64,000 nt of DNA from Aplidium turbinatum (taxonomy: Eukaryota; Chordata; Ascidiacea; Aplousobranchia; Polyclinidae). Of this stretch, positions 1 through 10,423 are shown in pieces (positions within the stretch are counted from its first letter, which is position 1; each line of letters opens with the position of its first letter). Under the pieces are notes generated by a model. It saw only the letters and a program-made list of their open reading frames with translations, was not told where the DNA came from and ran no database searches. The stretch lies in NCBI GenBank assembly GCA_918807975.1, contig OU964921.1, positions 38,528,498-38,592,497 on the forward strand. The letters are read 5' to 3'. Made by a program: the position numbers and the translations under genes.

Positions 1-62
1 TCCTTGAGTGATTCAAGTACGGTGGCATACGGATCACGTCATTTAGATTGAAGCCATTTGAA

Positions 63-269
63 CTACAGCATAAAAACTTGTTTTGCTGTTATCTCACCAT
101 AAAAAAAATTCCATTTATGGACCAACACCAGCTCTATAAGGCCCAACTTGTTCAAGAAGTTGTAAAGGAATGGTGGCAAGAAATCTCCAGGTTGCCTCTC
201 AGATGGTGGAGGTGGTACTGGCAGAGATACTTCTTCAGTATCAGGCATCTTACTAGCAGATCCTTTCAT
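63..269 (-). CDS. Possible proline-rich exon, unrecognised
   Basis: An open frame starting at a true ATG (complement of 267-269) encodes a short peptide with an acidic patch followed by a proline run (PVPPPPSE) and then a hydrophobic C-terminal half. An AG acceptor-like site lies just upstream of the ATG on the minus strand. I do not recognise a family. It lies downstream of, and on the same strand as, the REEP-like first exon at 2976-3099, so it could be a later exon of that gene or part of another gene leaving the window. No REEP transmembrane hairpin is visible in it. It may equally be chance. Confidence 0.2.
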   Translation of the reverse strand: MKGSASKMPDTEEVSLPVPPPPSERQPGDFLPPFLYNFLNKLGLIELVLVHKWNFFYGEITAKQVFML

Positions 270-299
270 TTTTCTACAAATCTGTTTTCCTAATTTCTT

Positions 300-927
300 T
301 AATCTGAACTAAGCAGTTAGTGTCCCTAATGCTACGATGTATTACAACTATACACAAAACTCTGAAATAGATTAAGAACTGACATTTTATATCTTTTCTA
401 TAAACAAAATCTGTTGATTGTATATGATACTACATTAAAATTTGAAATCCCAAATTAAATCCTATCCAATGTCAAGTGAAACCATCGGTAATCATATAAT
501 ACCGTACCACCTGAACTTAAAAATAATAAATCACATAGTTGTATCAGGATTTGCTTTAGATGAAAATTTCCAAAAAAATTTACTAAAGGTCAGGAAATTC
601 TGTTGTATGCTGAAATTAGGGCTAAGGTAGAATTTTAAAAGTTTTGCCTAACAACAGTATCCCCTCTAACACAAGCGGATGTAACCTCATGCATGCAAGA
701 CATCACCATGCAAACATTCAATCTACTCTAAGCTGAATTTCATTACAGTGAATAAACACATCAAAAATGATCACACCTTACTGCAGTCAGAGTTTGCATT
801 GTGACATAAGAGATAATGAAGATAAAAAGAAATATAATTTCTTTACTTTGTATGAAAATATAGGAATCGTTAATCCTAAGACATGCTCTGGACGATGACT
901 GACAATGCACTGTGTTGTGTGACAGAG
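300..927. other. No gene seen
   Basis: AT-rich sequence with only short open frames that lack protein-like composition. I see no repeat or RNA gene here. Confidence 0.5.
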
Positions 928-2010
928 CCATAGACTCCTCAAGTAAAGGACTGGAGTGTTGCGATCTCGGGGTTTGAAACTTGAGTCTGAATAATTAACT
1001 TGAGTCCTGGCTAAAATGACTTCTAGAGAAGCTAGAAACACAATCTTGGATTCCATATTAGGGTTTTTGAGGATGGCGAGTTCAATAGTGTTACTTTGAA
1101 AACCATCTGAGGTCTTTTTTAAGGTTAAAATATTATATTTTAAGGTCAAAGTACAGAATTTTGGTCATTTTTGCCCAATTTTGCGTCTAAATCGTAAAGC
1201 AAAACTGTTTGAAAGAAGTCTATGATGAAATATGCTATTACATAAACATCATATGTATTTCTCAACACTATGGCTATTATCTAAAGGAGTCAATGATTAC
1301 AATATAATACATAAATTGACAATACATAACAAGATGACACCATAATAGACAATGTCTATCACTAGTTGGAAAGCTTTTCTTGCCTCCTGAGGCATCCCAA
1401 AGACTTTTCTTTGTCACTTACATTAAGGACATCTTTCAATATAATGTTAGCTAAAGTAGTAGCCTACAAGCAGCATTATTACTAGCTAAAGGTGCATCTA
1501 CAAAGGAGAACAACTCAGCAAAATGAAACCGGCAACGTATTTCAGTCTTCTCATGCAAATTACAGCTATCATTTCAGTAAATTGTTACATCACAAAAGCT
1601 TGGAACCGCAATGTTTTGCAAGGGCATATAAAATCACCAAAATATTTCGCAAAATAAATAAACAGAACTTCAAAGAACTTACGCAGTGTAGAGAAAATAT
1701 CTTACACAATAGATGCAGTAGGTGCAGAATATCATATTTCGTCACAGACTTCTTTCAAACAGTTTTACTTTACAATTTAGACGCAAAAATGGGCAAAATT
1801 CTGTAATTTGACATTAAAATATAATATTTTGACCTTGAAAATGACCTCAGATGGTGTTGAAAGTAACACTATTGAACTCGCCATCCTCAAAAACCCTAAT
1901 ATGGAATCCAAGATTGTGTTTCTAGCTTCTCTAGAAGTCATTTTAGCCAGGACTCAAGTTACAAACCCCGAGCATGGGAGGTTCCAGTCCTTTACTTAAG
2001 GAGTCTATGG
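928..2010. mobile_element. Foldback-type element with ~300-bp inverted arms
   Basis: The sequence from 928 inward (CCATAGACTCCT...) reappears inverted up to 2010, giving arms of roughly 300 bp (about 928-1240 and 1730-2010) around a ~490-bp centre. The six bases ACAGAG precede the left end (922-927) and follow the right end (2011-2016), consistent with a target-site duplication. The arms contain look-alike open frames in opposite orientation, which are the same arm read twice and not genes. No transposase coding is visible, so this is a non-autonomous element of undetermined superfamily. Confidence 0.7.
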
Positions 2011-2016
2011 ACAGAG

Positions 2017-2975
2017 CACTAATCGAATTTCCCAAGTTTAATGAGAATTGTAAACAAATGTAGGATAACAACTTTGGTAAAGAAAAAAAGTATTTTTGTT
2101 GAACTATGCGCAGATGAAACCAAGCAAAGATATAATATTTAACATAATACAATATTAAGAAATTGGATTGTATCACACAGTTGTAATCAACCATTGCAAC
2201 CAAGTTAACGCATACACAAACACATCCCAACAATATGCCCATTCACGCTAAACCTTAAGCAAATCATTCTCAAACTGACTGATGTCGATGACCTAGACTA
2301 AAACTTCTTCCTGTTTACTTCTCAAAGTTCTCATTTCCCGGATGTAGAAGTAGGACGGGGTCTGGCAAAGCATATCCTCAGTCTCCACTCAGCACAGTCC
2401 AAACTGAACTTAAAATATCAGTTACCTATGTAATATAATAACTTAATAAGGTGTATGTTGATGTCTGATAACTTAACGCTCAACAGCACACGTTCCTGGA
2501 TTGCACCATTGAAACAAGTTTGTGTCTAAAGATGGGTTTCCTTCACATAGAATTTCTTTCTTCATCCTATATTTACTCACTGCACAACTACTTTAACATT
2601 ACATGTTATGAAACCTGTAAATTTTTAGCATACACAATTAAATTGTAGTTTGGTGATTTTTGCATACATTTTAGCATGATAAAAGCGTTGTATTTACTAA
2701 CATCTGTCCGATAGGCACATGATGCAAGAGAATGATGATTTAAGTTTGGATAAGTTTTAAGTTTGGTAGGCATTTGCACAAGCAAAACATATAAACTGCC
2801 AAAAGGTTGGATTTTCAATCATGCCCTGGCCAGCCTGCCGCAGCTGGTGGAGATCCCTATACAAGGTTGAAAAAATTAAATTTGGCCATCTTCGGATAAC
2901 AATGGGCAAATATCATCATCATTTTGTAGCAAAAATATCTACAAAATGTATAACATATACATTTAGTAATCTCAC
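2017..2975. other. No gene seen; presumed intron or 3' flank of the REEP-like gene
   Basis: I looked here on the minus strand for the second REEP exon (the hydrophobic hairpin with a GFGYPAY-like motif) and did not find it. The next exons may lie beyond the left edge of the window. There is no other coding signal. Confidence 0.4.
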
Positions 2976-3099
2976 CAATAGCTAAGTATCGCTTTTTGAT
3001 GTTTGTTTGCTTCTCGATCTTGTCCATCCAATTCTTGATTAACTTATTTTCGTCCAGAACTCTGTCAACTTTTTCTAACATTTCATTCAAAGAAGACAT
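2976..3099 (-). CDS. REEP5/REEP6-like protein, first coding exon (partial gene)
   Basis: The exon starts at an ATG (complement of 3097-3099) and ends at a good donor (G|GTGAGA) after 41 codons plus one base. The peptide begins MSSLNEMLEKVDRVLDENK and ends in KKRYLAIG. This pattern matches the cytosolic N-terminus of REEP5/6 (DP1/Yop1 family; human REEP5 has a similar RFDRFLHEKN...FIALG run) just before the first membrane hairpin. Proteins of this family insert hairpins into the endoplasmic reticulum membrane and shape high-curvature tubules. The rest of the gene was not found in the window; the hairpin exons would lie to the left. The assignment rests on one short exon, so REEP5 versus REEP6 cannot be decided. 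Confidence 0.65.
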
Positions 3100-3426
3100 G
3101 GTACCACATAAACAACCAAGTTATTATCATACAACTGCCTGAAATAATAAAATAAATGCTCACTTTTATAAAGATTATGTGGGCACAGAATTTGAAATAA
3201 CACATTTTAATATAAACAAATTAAATGTTTGTCTTATAGGGAATATATATAATATAGTTCATGTATGTATTTTCAAAGTCTATTATTTTCAAGGACCTAT
3301 GAAAATCATATTTGTTAACTTAAACAAATACTCTTTTTTTAGTAGAATGATATTTTCATATTCTTAAGCGTGCAATAATTTAGTGGTATTGTGTGTTATT
3401 AAAATTCCAAAATGCGTCCAAATACT

Positions 3427-3540
3427 ACTGTCATTCCGGCGAAATAATTCTGCACGATCCACCTAATAACGATTTGTAAAAAACGCGCGGTAAATAATGC
3501 GATGACAGTAACAACATGCGAACCCTGATAAAAGCAATTT
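3427..3540. repeat. Possible diverged foldback terminus
   Basis: The run GTCATTCCGGCGAAATAATT and the following bases resemble, with gaps, the terminus of the foldback element at 7395 (GTCATTCTGGCAGAATAGTT). This would be an isolated, diverged end of the same family. Weak similarity judged by eye. Confidence 0.3.
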
Positions 3541-3654
3541 TATCATCGAAGACATTTGTAACGTGTCATAACTGGTCATACTAGGCCAAACAGTCTTGTC
3601 TCGAACAAAAACCTCTACAAAATATGCAAAAGTGAACCATTATCTTGCAAGATT

Positions 3655-3975
3655 TCCACCATGAGATGGAACATGTTTGGACACATTCTGAGACTTCACC
3701 AGGACTCACCTTCCCAGAAAGCCCTTGAATTTGCAATAATTGGCAGCAAAAAGTACCAAGGCCGAACCGGACGTCACCGTACCAACTTATTACAATCAGA
3801 AAAGCTGGCCTGCGATCCCTGCTCAGCATACCATATCTCCATTGATTGCAAAACATCGCAAGGGACAAAACAGAATGGAGATCCTATCAACCTTGTTGAA
3901 AGACTGATTGAAGCCAGCAGATGCCAAACGATTTGGCTACACTGGCGGCGGAGAGTTACAATAATATACTTATTA
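3655..3975 (+). mobile_element. LINE 3' coding remnant
   Basis: A plus-strand frame reads RWNMFGHILRLHQDSP followed by a GRTGRHRTNL-type stretch. This is the post-reverse-transcriptase C-terminal segment found in many non-LTR retrotransposon ORF2 proteins (RW.GH..R..., then a basic GR.. motif). Only the extreme C-terminal part is present, so it is a 5'-truncated dead copy. The clade cannot be set from this piece. Confidence 0.6.
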
Positions 3976-5447
3976 CTTATTTTTATGCCGCTTGAAAGTC
4001 AGGATGCCACTTTTTATCTTTTAAAAAATGAAGTTTTTCTAAAGGCATAATTTAAAAACTGAAAAACAAGTTACATAGCCCAGTTAGCAATAAAACTTAC
4101 ATAAATTTTAATAACATTACCGGTATTGATAAATATACTGATAAATTTTTTTCTGTCAAAATATGTTCAATTGCATATATTTCAAATTTGTGAAGGGTTG
4201 CAACTATGTTGATGGCTGCAAATGGACCCTAGTTAAACCTCCACATCAACATTTGTCACTGGAAACTCTCACACCAGGGTGTTAAAAAAATAATTTGAAT
4301 TTGGTACTTTAACAAAAGCTCAAAATTGCCAAGTAGCGTCATTCGTTTGTCCTTGCTAGCAGGGGTTTGCCAGTTTTTACAGCCCTTTCACCGTGCTTTA
4401 TTGTTGTAGGGGTTGATTCTATCCAGGTTAATTGTACTAATGTCTTCTCTCACAAGCACCAAGATTCATTAATTGCAACAATATTTTTTTATAAGTTGTC
4501 TCTAAAAGCAAAAATTCAGATTGCTTGCAAATGTATGAAAATTTTCCAGACTAAAAAGGTCAAGATTCTAAAAGCATTCTAAGCTAAACTGTACTTTCAG
4601 AACACACACGATCAATGCTTCAGCCTCACACTAATCACTGTTCTAAATACACTAATCCTGAACTCAATATTTCAAGTTCCCTAACATGAATTTTTGAACT
4701 ATCAGTAGCATTAGAAGCTAGCCTCATTTTTATCTTATTTTAGTACAAATTTGTCAGATGATTTATAAATTTTCATTGTTCTAAATCTAATACTGTGAAT
4801 TTGTCAGGTAGACCTAGCCTAAAAAAGTCTGAACTACCACACTGCTATAAAATACCGTACTTAAATTAAAATAAATTTAGTAGGCTACAAATTTGATAGA
4901 TTAACTTATTTCAATGCAAAGTGAACAAACATTCCTGCCATAACGACCTGGCCCACAATGCATTTTGCACAAGTCCTGATTTCTTTTCAAAGCAACAACT
5001 GAACTGTTCCCTTCAATGGCAAAGACCACATGAACCATTGTTGGAATTTATTGCTTGCTGTAATTAATTTTCCATCCGAACCCGAATTAGCTTATCAGAA
5101 AGTCACAAGACGGTTGACACTTGACAGTTTACTTTTCTTGCCATAAATGACCAACTTTTCTTTCAAAATTGAGAGTCTTGGCGTCACAAACGAATTTTCC
5201 GCGCCCTTTTTATTGGGCTTGTGTGATTGCAAATCTAGCAACATGATGACTCAATAGTGTTACTTATCATTGTTTGTGTGAAGTCACAATACACGGTCAA
5301 GAATCAGCAAGATTTGAAAGAAAATTGTTTTCAAACTATCGAACGCTTTGAGATTGAGACACTGCAACCTGGCAACTTTCAAGCCGTTAGAGCAGAACAG
5401 GTGACTCAAAGTGCAGTGAAGTGCGACCTACCAAACTATTAATTGTG
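3976..5447. other. No gene seen; 5' flank of the EF-hand gene
   Basis: AT-rich, with several TAGCCTA/TAGGCTA words. The last few hundred bases lie immediately upstream of the plus-strand EF-hand ORF and, in the other direction, upstream of the REEP-like exon, so the two genes are divergent with about 2.3 kb between their start codons. No clear TATA box or conserved motif was identified. Confidence 0.4.
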
Positions 5448-6023
5448 ATGGGAAATATGTTTTATTACCCTCTGGAAGCAGAAGCTATTTCGTACCACAG
5501 AAGACAAGATTACAATGCTTTGGGCGACCGAAAATCCGATGTGATAAAGGAAGAAAATGAAATCGATCAACTTCACAGGTCCTACTGTGCTGATATCTTT
5601 TCTCAAAGAAAATTAATTAGTGAAAAACGCTTGCTTTTGACAAACGTTTCGGATGAGGCGTATTCTAAGCGGTTTCCTCAGTGGGAGGCAGAGGATATTG
5701 GAGATTTCAAAGTGCAATTTGAAATCTTTGACTTGAACTGTGACGGATTAATTGACTTCAAAGAAATGAATTTGGTGTTAGATCAATTTGGTGAGACTAG
5801 CAGTGAAGAAGAAAGGCACAAATACTTTGAAGAAATCGACTTAGATAACTCAAATACGTTAGACTTTGAAGAATTTCTGCTTGTGATGAGCTGGTTACAG
5901 CAAGGAGGAAGTTCCAACAAAGCTGGTGGAAATATAGGAAGCATCGTCACCCGTGGAGCTCAACAAGTTAAACAGATGAGAAGGATGTCTGTCTACAAGC
6001 AACTTACCAATGGACTGTTTTGA
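5448..6023 (+). CDS. Intronless two-EF-hand calcium-binding protein
   Basis: The protein has 191 residues from the first ATG (5448); the frame is open slightly further upstream, but only with a GTG. Two EF-hand loops are clear: residues 95-106 (DLNCDGLIDFKE) and 131-142 (DLDNSNTLDFEE), both with acidic residues at positions 1, 9 and 12. They are separated by a helix-linker-helix of normal length, so this is one paired EF-hand unit. The N-terminal 85 residues are charged and carry no recognised domain; the C-terminus is basic. The spacing and the EFLL motif after loop 2 are reminiscent of the swiprosin/EFHD group, but similarity outside the pair is not evident, so I assign only a two-EF-hand calcium-binding protein. 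The N-terminus MGN could allow myristoylation, but the following residues are not a good match. A single exon in a spliced genome suggests a retrocopy origin or an old intron-poor gene. Confidence 0.75.
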   Translation: MGNMFYYPLEAEAISYHRRQDYNALGDRKSDVIKEENEIDQLHRSYCADIFSQRKLISEKRLLLTNVSDEAYSKRFPQWEAEDIGDFKVQFEIFDLNCDGLIDFKEMNLVLDQFGETSSEEERHKYFEEIDLDNSNTLDFEEFLLVMSWLQQGGSSNKAGGNIGSIVTRGAQQVKQMRRMSVYKQLTNGLF

Positions 6024-6778
6024 CTTTGTAGCGTGATGACTAATAAAAGAACAAGTGAGTCTAGAGCTCAGCAACATAACCTCTGCAGTGCAATTCCAAC
6101 AACCGGTAAAAAGCTTTCACCTCACCAAAATATAGGCCGATTCAGACACATAGGCTACCTCGGCGACCTGCATAGCCTACCTACACAGGCCATGCCAATT
6201 CGCAGTCTACAAGCTGCAAATTTGACGGTAGTGCAATCTGCTACTCTTGATAGCTGTTAAAATCTTTAGTGTAAATTGATAGTTTAAGACTTAAGTGGTA
6301 AGTTATTTGACAAATGTATTTTTTGAGCGATTTCTGCAATGCAAGTATTGACTAGAATTAGCCTACTACAGCTGGAAATCCGAAGAGCATCTAATAGCCT
6401 AACAGGAAAAGATTTGGCATTGTTTTAACGTTAAATTAAAAGTTTTGATTTGAGATTCAATGATTAAGATTTAGTTTAGATTTTCTTTAAGATTTAGTTA
6501 GTTTAGATACAATTTAGATTTTCAAATTTAAAAAAGATATTAAGGCTAGCTTAAATAAAACACATTTGGCCAAGAGTTCAAAATTAGCCTACATCGACTT
6601 CTAGTCATTATTATAGTTTCGCACTTAGCAAGGCTTGTGTAGGATATGTCGCTATGAAATATAGGCTGCCTAACAGGACGTTTTCATTGTTTTAATATAG
6701 CCTAAGCAAGATTTATGGATTCTAAAGTACGGTAGTAAAAAGACAAGCTATAACCCAAGCTTAGCGATATGTTACTTG
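6024..6778. other. No gene seen; unusually rich in TAGCCTA words
   Basis: The 3' flank of the EF-hand gene. At least seven TAGCCTA/TAGGCTA heptamers fall between 6140 and 6710. No coding signal. Confidence 0.5.
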
Positions 6779-6891
6779 GGCTGTTCGAACCAACTCTCTT
6801 TGAGTGAAACAAAATAAAAACGCAAGTTTTTTTTTGTCAAAACAGGTGCTGCTCGACACTCATCCAGAATATTTTTGTTTCGAACAGCCCG
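6779..6891. repeat. Small inverted-repeat element
   Basis: GGGCTGTTCGAA near the left edge reappears as TTCGAACAGCCC at the right edge, enclosing about 90 bp. It is probably a short MITE; no clear target duplication was seen. Confidence 0.45.
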
Positions 6892-7509
6892 AATGCTGGA
6901 TTTGTAAGCTAATAGCCTAGCCTATAGATTTGTAAGCTAATAGGGGAAAGTGGTGTAACTTGGACCAGTGTGTAATTTGGACCAGTCCCCTAACTCAAAA
7001 AATAAAAATCGTTTTGTCAATATTTTTGAACAGCTTGAAAGAAAAAAAAATAATAGCCCGGATGTGAAAAACTCAGCTCATTAGGTTTGGAAACGTGGAC
7101 GGGAGATTGGAATTTGTGGTTTTGGGTATGCTGATGTTATTTTGGGGAGTTGGTTGCTAAGCGCTGAGACGTTATTGGCATGACGTTTGAGTCTGATATG
7201 ATGTTGGTATTATCTTTAACCTATGAGGAGATGTTGTGCTCAATTACAAGACTTGTAACCAAGTTTGGAAGTCATAGTTGGTAATTTTTAACAGTGCATG
7301 ACAGTGTGTAATTTGGACCAGTCATCTCACCTATGCAGCATCGCGTCAGTTCAAAATTCCCAAAGCTGCAGTGTTAAGACATGTCAATAACAACCACCGT
7401 CATTCTGGCAGAATAGTTTTTCCGCTTTCCGCCTAAAAAAGTCATCCGTGAATAAGTGCGAGGCATAAAATGCGACCTGACATAGCTTCGAAAAACCTTA
7501 AATAAAACA

Positions 7510-8251
7510 ATAACTCGCAACACGTGCCACTTAAATTTTACATGCATCGGATTCAGTATTAAATTACCTTTCCAGGGATGTGCACCAATAGGTGGGCATT
7601 TGGAAGGAACTCCCAGCAGAACGCTTCAAAGATGGAGGATATATTTACGATAAACATTAAAACAATACGATGTTTGCATAATGGACACCACTTCAAACAT
7701 CTTCGAATAGAACTTTAATCCGCAACACGTGCCACTTAAATTTTGCATGCATCGGATTCAGTATTGAATTACCTTTTCAGGGATGTGCATCAATAGGTGG
7801 GCATTTGGAAGGAACTCCCAGCAGAACGCTCCAAAGATGGAGGATATATTTACGATAAACATTAAAATAATATGATTTTTGCATAATAGACACCACTTCA
7901 AACATCTTCGAATAGAACTATAATCCGCAACACGTGCCACTTAAATTTTGCATGCATCGGATTCAGTATTAAATTACCTTTCCAGGGATGTGCACCAATA
8001 GGTGGGCATTTGGAAGGAACTCCCAGCAGAACGCTCCAAAGATGGAGGATATATTTACGATAAACATTAAAATAATACGATTTTTGCATAATAGACACCA
8101 CTTCAAACATCTCGAAATAAAACTTTAATCCGCAACACGTGCCACTTAAATTTTGCATGCATCGGATTCAGTATTAAATTACCTTTCCAGGGATGTGCAC
8201 CAATAGGTGGGCATTTGGAAGGAACTCCCAGCAGAACGCTTCAAAGATGGA
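7510..8251 (-). repeat. 205-bp tandem repeat array, left arm (~3.7 copies)
   Basis: The word TGCATGCATCGGATTCAG recurs every 205 bp (about 7541, 7746, 7951 and 8156). Units are nearly identical and in the opposite orientation to the array at 10424-11850. The last unit breaks off at about 8251, exactly where the MTR4-like sequence begins. Each unit contains an E-box-like CACGTG. The open frames crossing units are repeat artefacts. Confidence 0.85.
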
Positions 8252-8636
8252 AGCGAAGCTGGAAGAGTGAAGAGTGAAGAGTGAAGCATTAGCTGGACCT
8301 CTTCGGATAATGCACGAAGCTGCCAGGAGAATTGCAAAGATTTCGTCAGAATCGAAGTTACCTTTGGATGAGGAGGAATACATTCAGTCGTTCAAGACCA
8401 TGCTGATGGACGTTGTTCATAGCTGGTGCAATGGTTCCACGTTCGCTCAGATAGCTGAGATGACCGACACATACGAAGGCAGCATCATCAGGTGCATGAG
8501 AAGATTAGAAGAACTTCTACGAGAAATGTGCCACGCGGCGAAGGCGATTGGAAATACTCAACTGGAAAATAAATTCGCGGAAGGCATCTGCCTCATCAAG
8601 CGAGATATTATATTTGCTGCCAGTCTTTACCTCTGA
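8252..8636 (+). pseudogene. MTR4 (MTREX/SKIV2L2) RNA-helicase C-terminal fragment, captured in a transposon
   Basis: The 120-codon open frame (from about 8274, ending at a stop at 8634-8636) encodes the end of the DSHCT domain of the Ski2-like helicase MTR4. Diagnostic stretches are GSIIRCMRRLEELLREMC, AAKAIGNTQLENKFAEG and IKRDIIFAASLYL, the last ending exactly at the family's natural C-terminus. MTR4 is the nuclear exosome helicase; this region packs against the helicase core. Helicase motifs are absent, and an in-frame TGA lies just upstream next to a short GAAGAGT-type repeat. The fragment abuts a broken 205-bp repeat unit on its left and lies between the two inverted arrays, so it is cargo of the foldback element and not a resident gene. 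The frame is intact and well conserved, which suggests recent capture or residual selection. No intron is visible, so a processed copy is possible. Confidence 0.8.
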
Positions 8637-8867
8637 TGTCTACAGCGCCAGTTTTGTCGCTTTATTCGTCGAGCGAAGTTTAACATCAATACGCCCCGTT
8701 AGCTCTTCAAAGAAATATGTTATTATTCACCAATATAGCAATTGTGTTGATTAACCAACTTATTTCAAGAATTACTATTTTTGCACCAAACTTAACCCGC
8801 TGTTATGAATAGGATAGCCTACAGATCTACCGAAAAACTTCGCTCCAACTAATTCTCCATTGTCTAA

Positions 8868-8945
8868 TTTAGTGGTTCTCAACCTGGGTGCCATTTACAA
8901 CAGCCTACTCTGGGGTGCCGCGAGCTATTTCTCATATTCATTTTT
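8868..8945 (+). repeat. hAT-like terminal fragment
   Basis: AGTGGTTCTCAACCTGGGTG followed by a GGGGTGCCGCGAG stretch resembles the conserved termini of hAT (Charlie-type) elements. I did not find the matching opposite end nearby, so this is a fragment. Confidence 0.4.
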
Positions 8946-9098
8946 ATCTGTTTTCACATAATTAATTAGCTAGAATCATTGTTGCTGATAAGAATTTGGA
9001 AGCACGTTTGCTTTTGTTACATCATTAATCAAGGGCTTTAATAAAGGGCTTTTTTATGATATAAAAAATCAAAAGATATGACTTTATTTTTTGAGATA

Positions 9099-9326
9099 CA
9101 GGGTGACCCAAAAAGATTCGTACCCATGTTTTATTCGATTTTTTCACATTTGGAACACATCTTGGAAAAGCCATAAATTGACTAAAAATTGACAGAAAAA
9201 GCTAAAACTCTGGTCAATGGTCTTTCATAAACTGAATAATGTGTGGTTGTAATTTGAAATAAATAGCTTTTCAATCAAAGTCACAATTGAAATTTTCATG
9301 GGTACGAATCTTTTTGGGTCACCCTG
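9099..9326. mobile_element. Mariner-type MITE with ~30-bp terminal inverted repeats
   Basis: CAGGGTGACCCAAAAAGATT at 9099 is mirrored at the right end (9326), with inverted repeats of about 30 bp and TA on both sides (9097-9098, 9327-9328). The 228-bp length with no coding fits a Tc1/mariner-derived MITE. It sits inside the foldback element and is therefore younger than it or was carried with it. Confidence 0.8.
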
Positions 9327-9993
9327 TATATGACAATATATGACTTTAATTTTTAAACATCAAGTTTATGCTAATTTTCATAATTAAGAATAACATATTC
9401 GAATTCGAATAACATATTCGAACAACGAACCCAAACTTTTACGTTATATCACTTCAAAATCTCAAGAAGAATTCAAATATCTAACTCTAATGCATCTAAG
9501 TACAATTTCATTTATTGGACCTATGCATATACAATGTTTGCGTCTGCAAAATTTATGTTTGGATATAGCATTGATTTCAAAAAGGAAAATCATCGCTCCA
9601 CATATGCTAAAGTAGGAACAATTTTGCCATACAATGATGGAGAAATGTCTGGTCTACTCAGCTTTACAATGTTTTCTAAGCGTTTCTTGATGTTTTTTCT
9701 CCATTGCACAGAGTAGCCTAATGGTCTATGTTGAAGTGTCTAGCGAAGCTCAATGAACTTGAACCTCATCAGGTTCACACAGAAAGAAGTAAATAGCAAT
9801 CAGCTAAGTCTTTGTCAATTACAGCGAAATTGCGAAAGCAGTCGTTGAATTCGCTAGCAGAAAAATCAATAAATGCTCGCCTATCACTCATTACAAAAGC
9901 GATTTTTTTTATCACTAAAGTTACTTTTTTTTAGTTGTACCAATTAATAAAAAAAGTGTAAAACCAAAATTTCATGGTTATGGGGTCAATATG

Positions 9994-10165
9994 CTTGTCC
10001 GCCCCGTTAGCTCAGTGGTTACGCGCCTGGCTCAAGATCATTCGGCGCAAGTTGAACTCTCGGGGTGTGCGCTTGAGAAATGCCTTTTTAGGACTGCTCT
10101 CCATTCAGCGGCACCTAGTGAATGGAATATTTCCCCGGCAACAACCCTGGCCTAAATTGTAAAAA
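9994..10165 (+). mobile_element. tRNA-derived SINE (family A)
   Basis: The head resembles a tRNA: A-box TTAGCTCAGTGGTTACGCGC and, about 40 bp on, a B-box-like GTTGAACTC. It continues into a family-specific body (CTCCATTCAGCGGCACCTAG). Copies of the same family lie at 24205, 25745, 38235, 39210, 46380 and 62580. It does not fold as a functional tRNA. Confidence 0.75.
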
Positions 10166-10423
10166 CTGCAAATGAGAGCGATGTGGAATCATTAGTAGAA
10201 AGTGCACTTGCATACAACCTCGCCAATATCAAGTTTAAAGGAAATCCTGACACAATTAATTGTCACGTATCTATGCTTGGTTGTCGTCATTGTTCAGTCA
10301 GATACACACCAGGCAGGTAGAATATGGCTACTGGCGATAGATCCTGCCTCAACAAAAAACCTAGCGACCGCATGAGGTTGCCTCAATGGCGCGGTAGGAA
10401 AACCTTGTATATCACACCGATAA

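Noticed and set aside
787-1999. Two similar open frames in opposite directions (MTLKYNILTLK...)
   Set aside because: They are the two arms of one inverted-repeat element (928-2010) and not paralogous genes.
9994-10070. tRNA gene
   Set aside because: A-box and B-box words are present, but the cloverleaf is not complete and the same sequence continues into a body shared by several dispersed copies; it is a SINE head. The same holds for 14170-14232, 39650-39728, 46560-46650 and 54125-54160.
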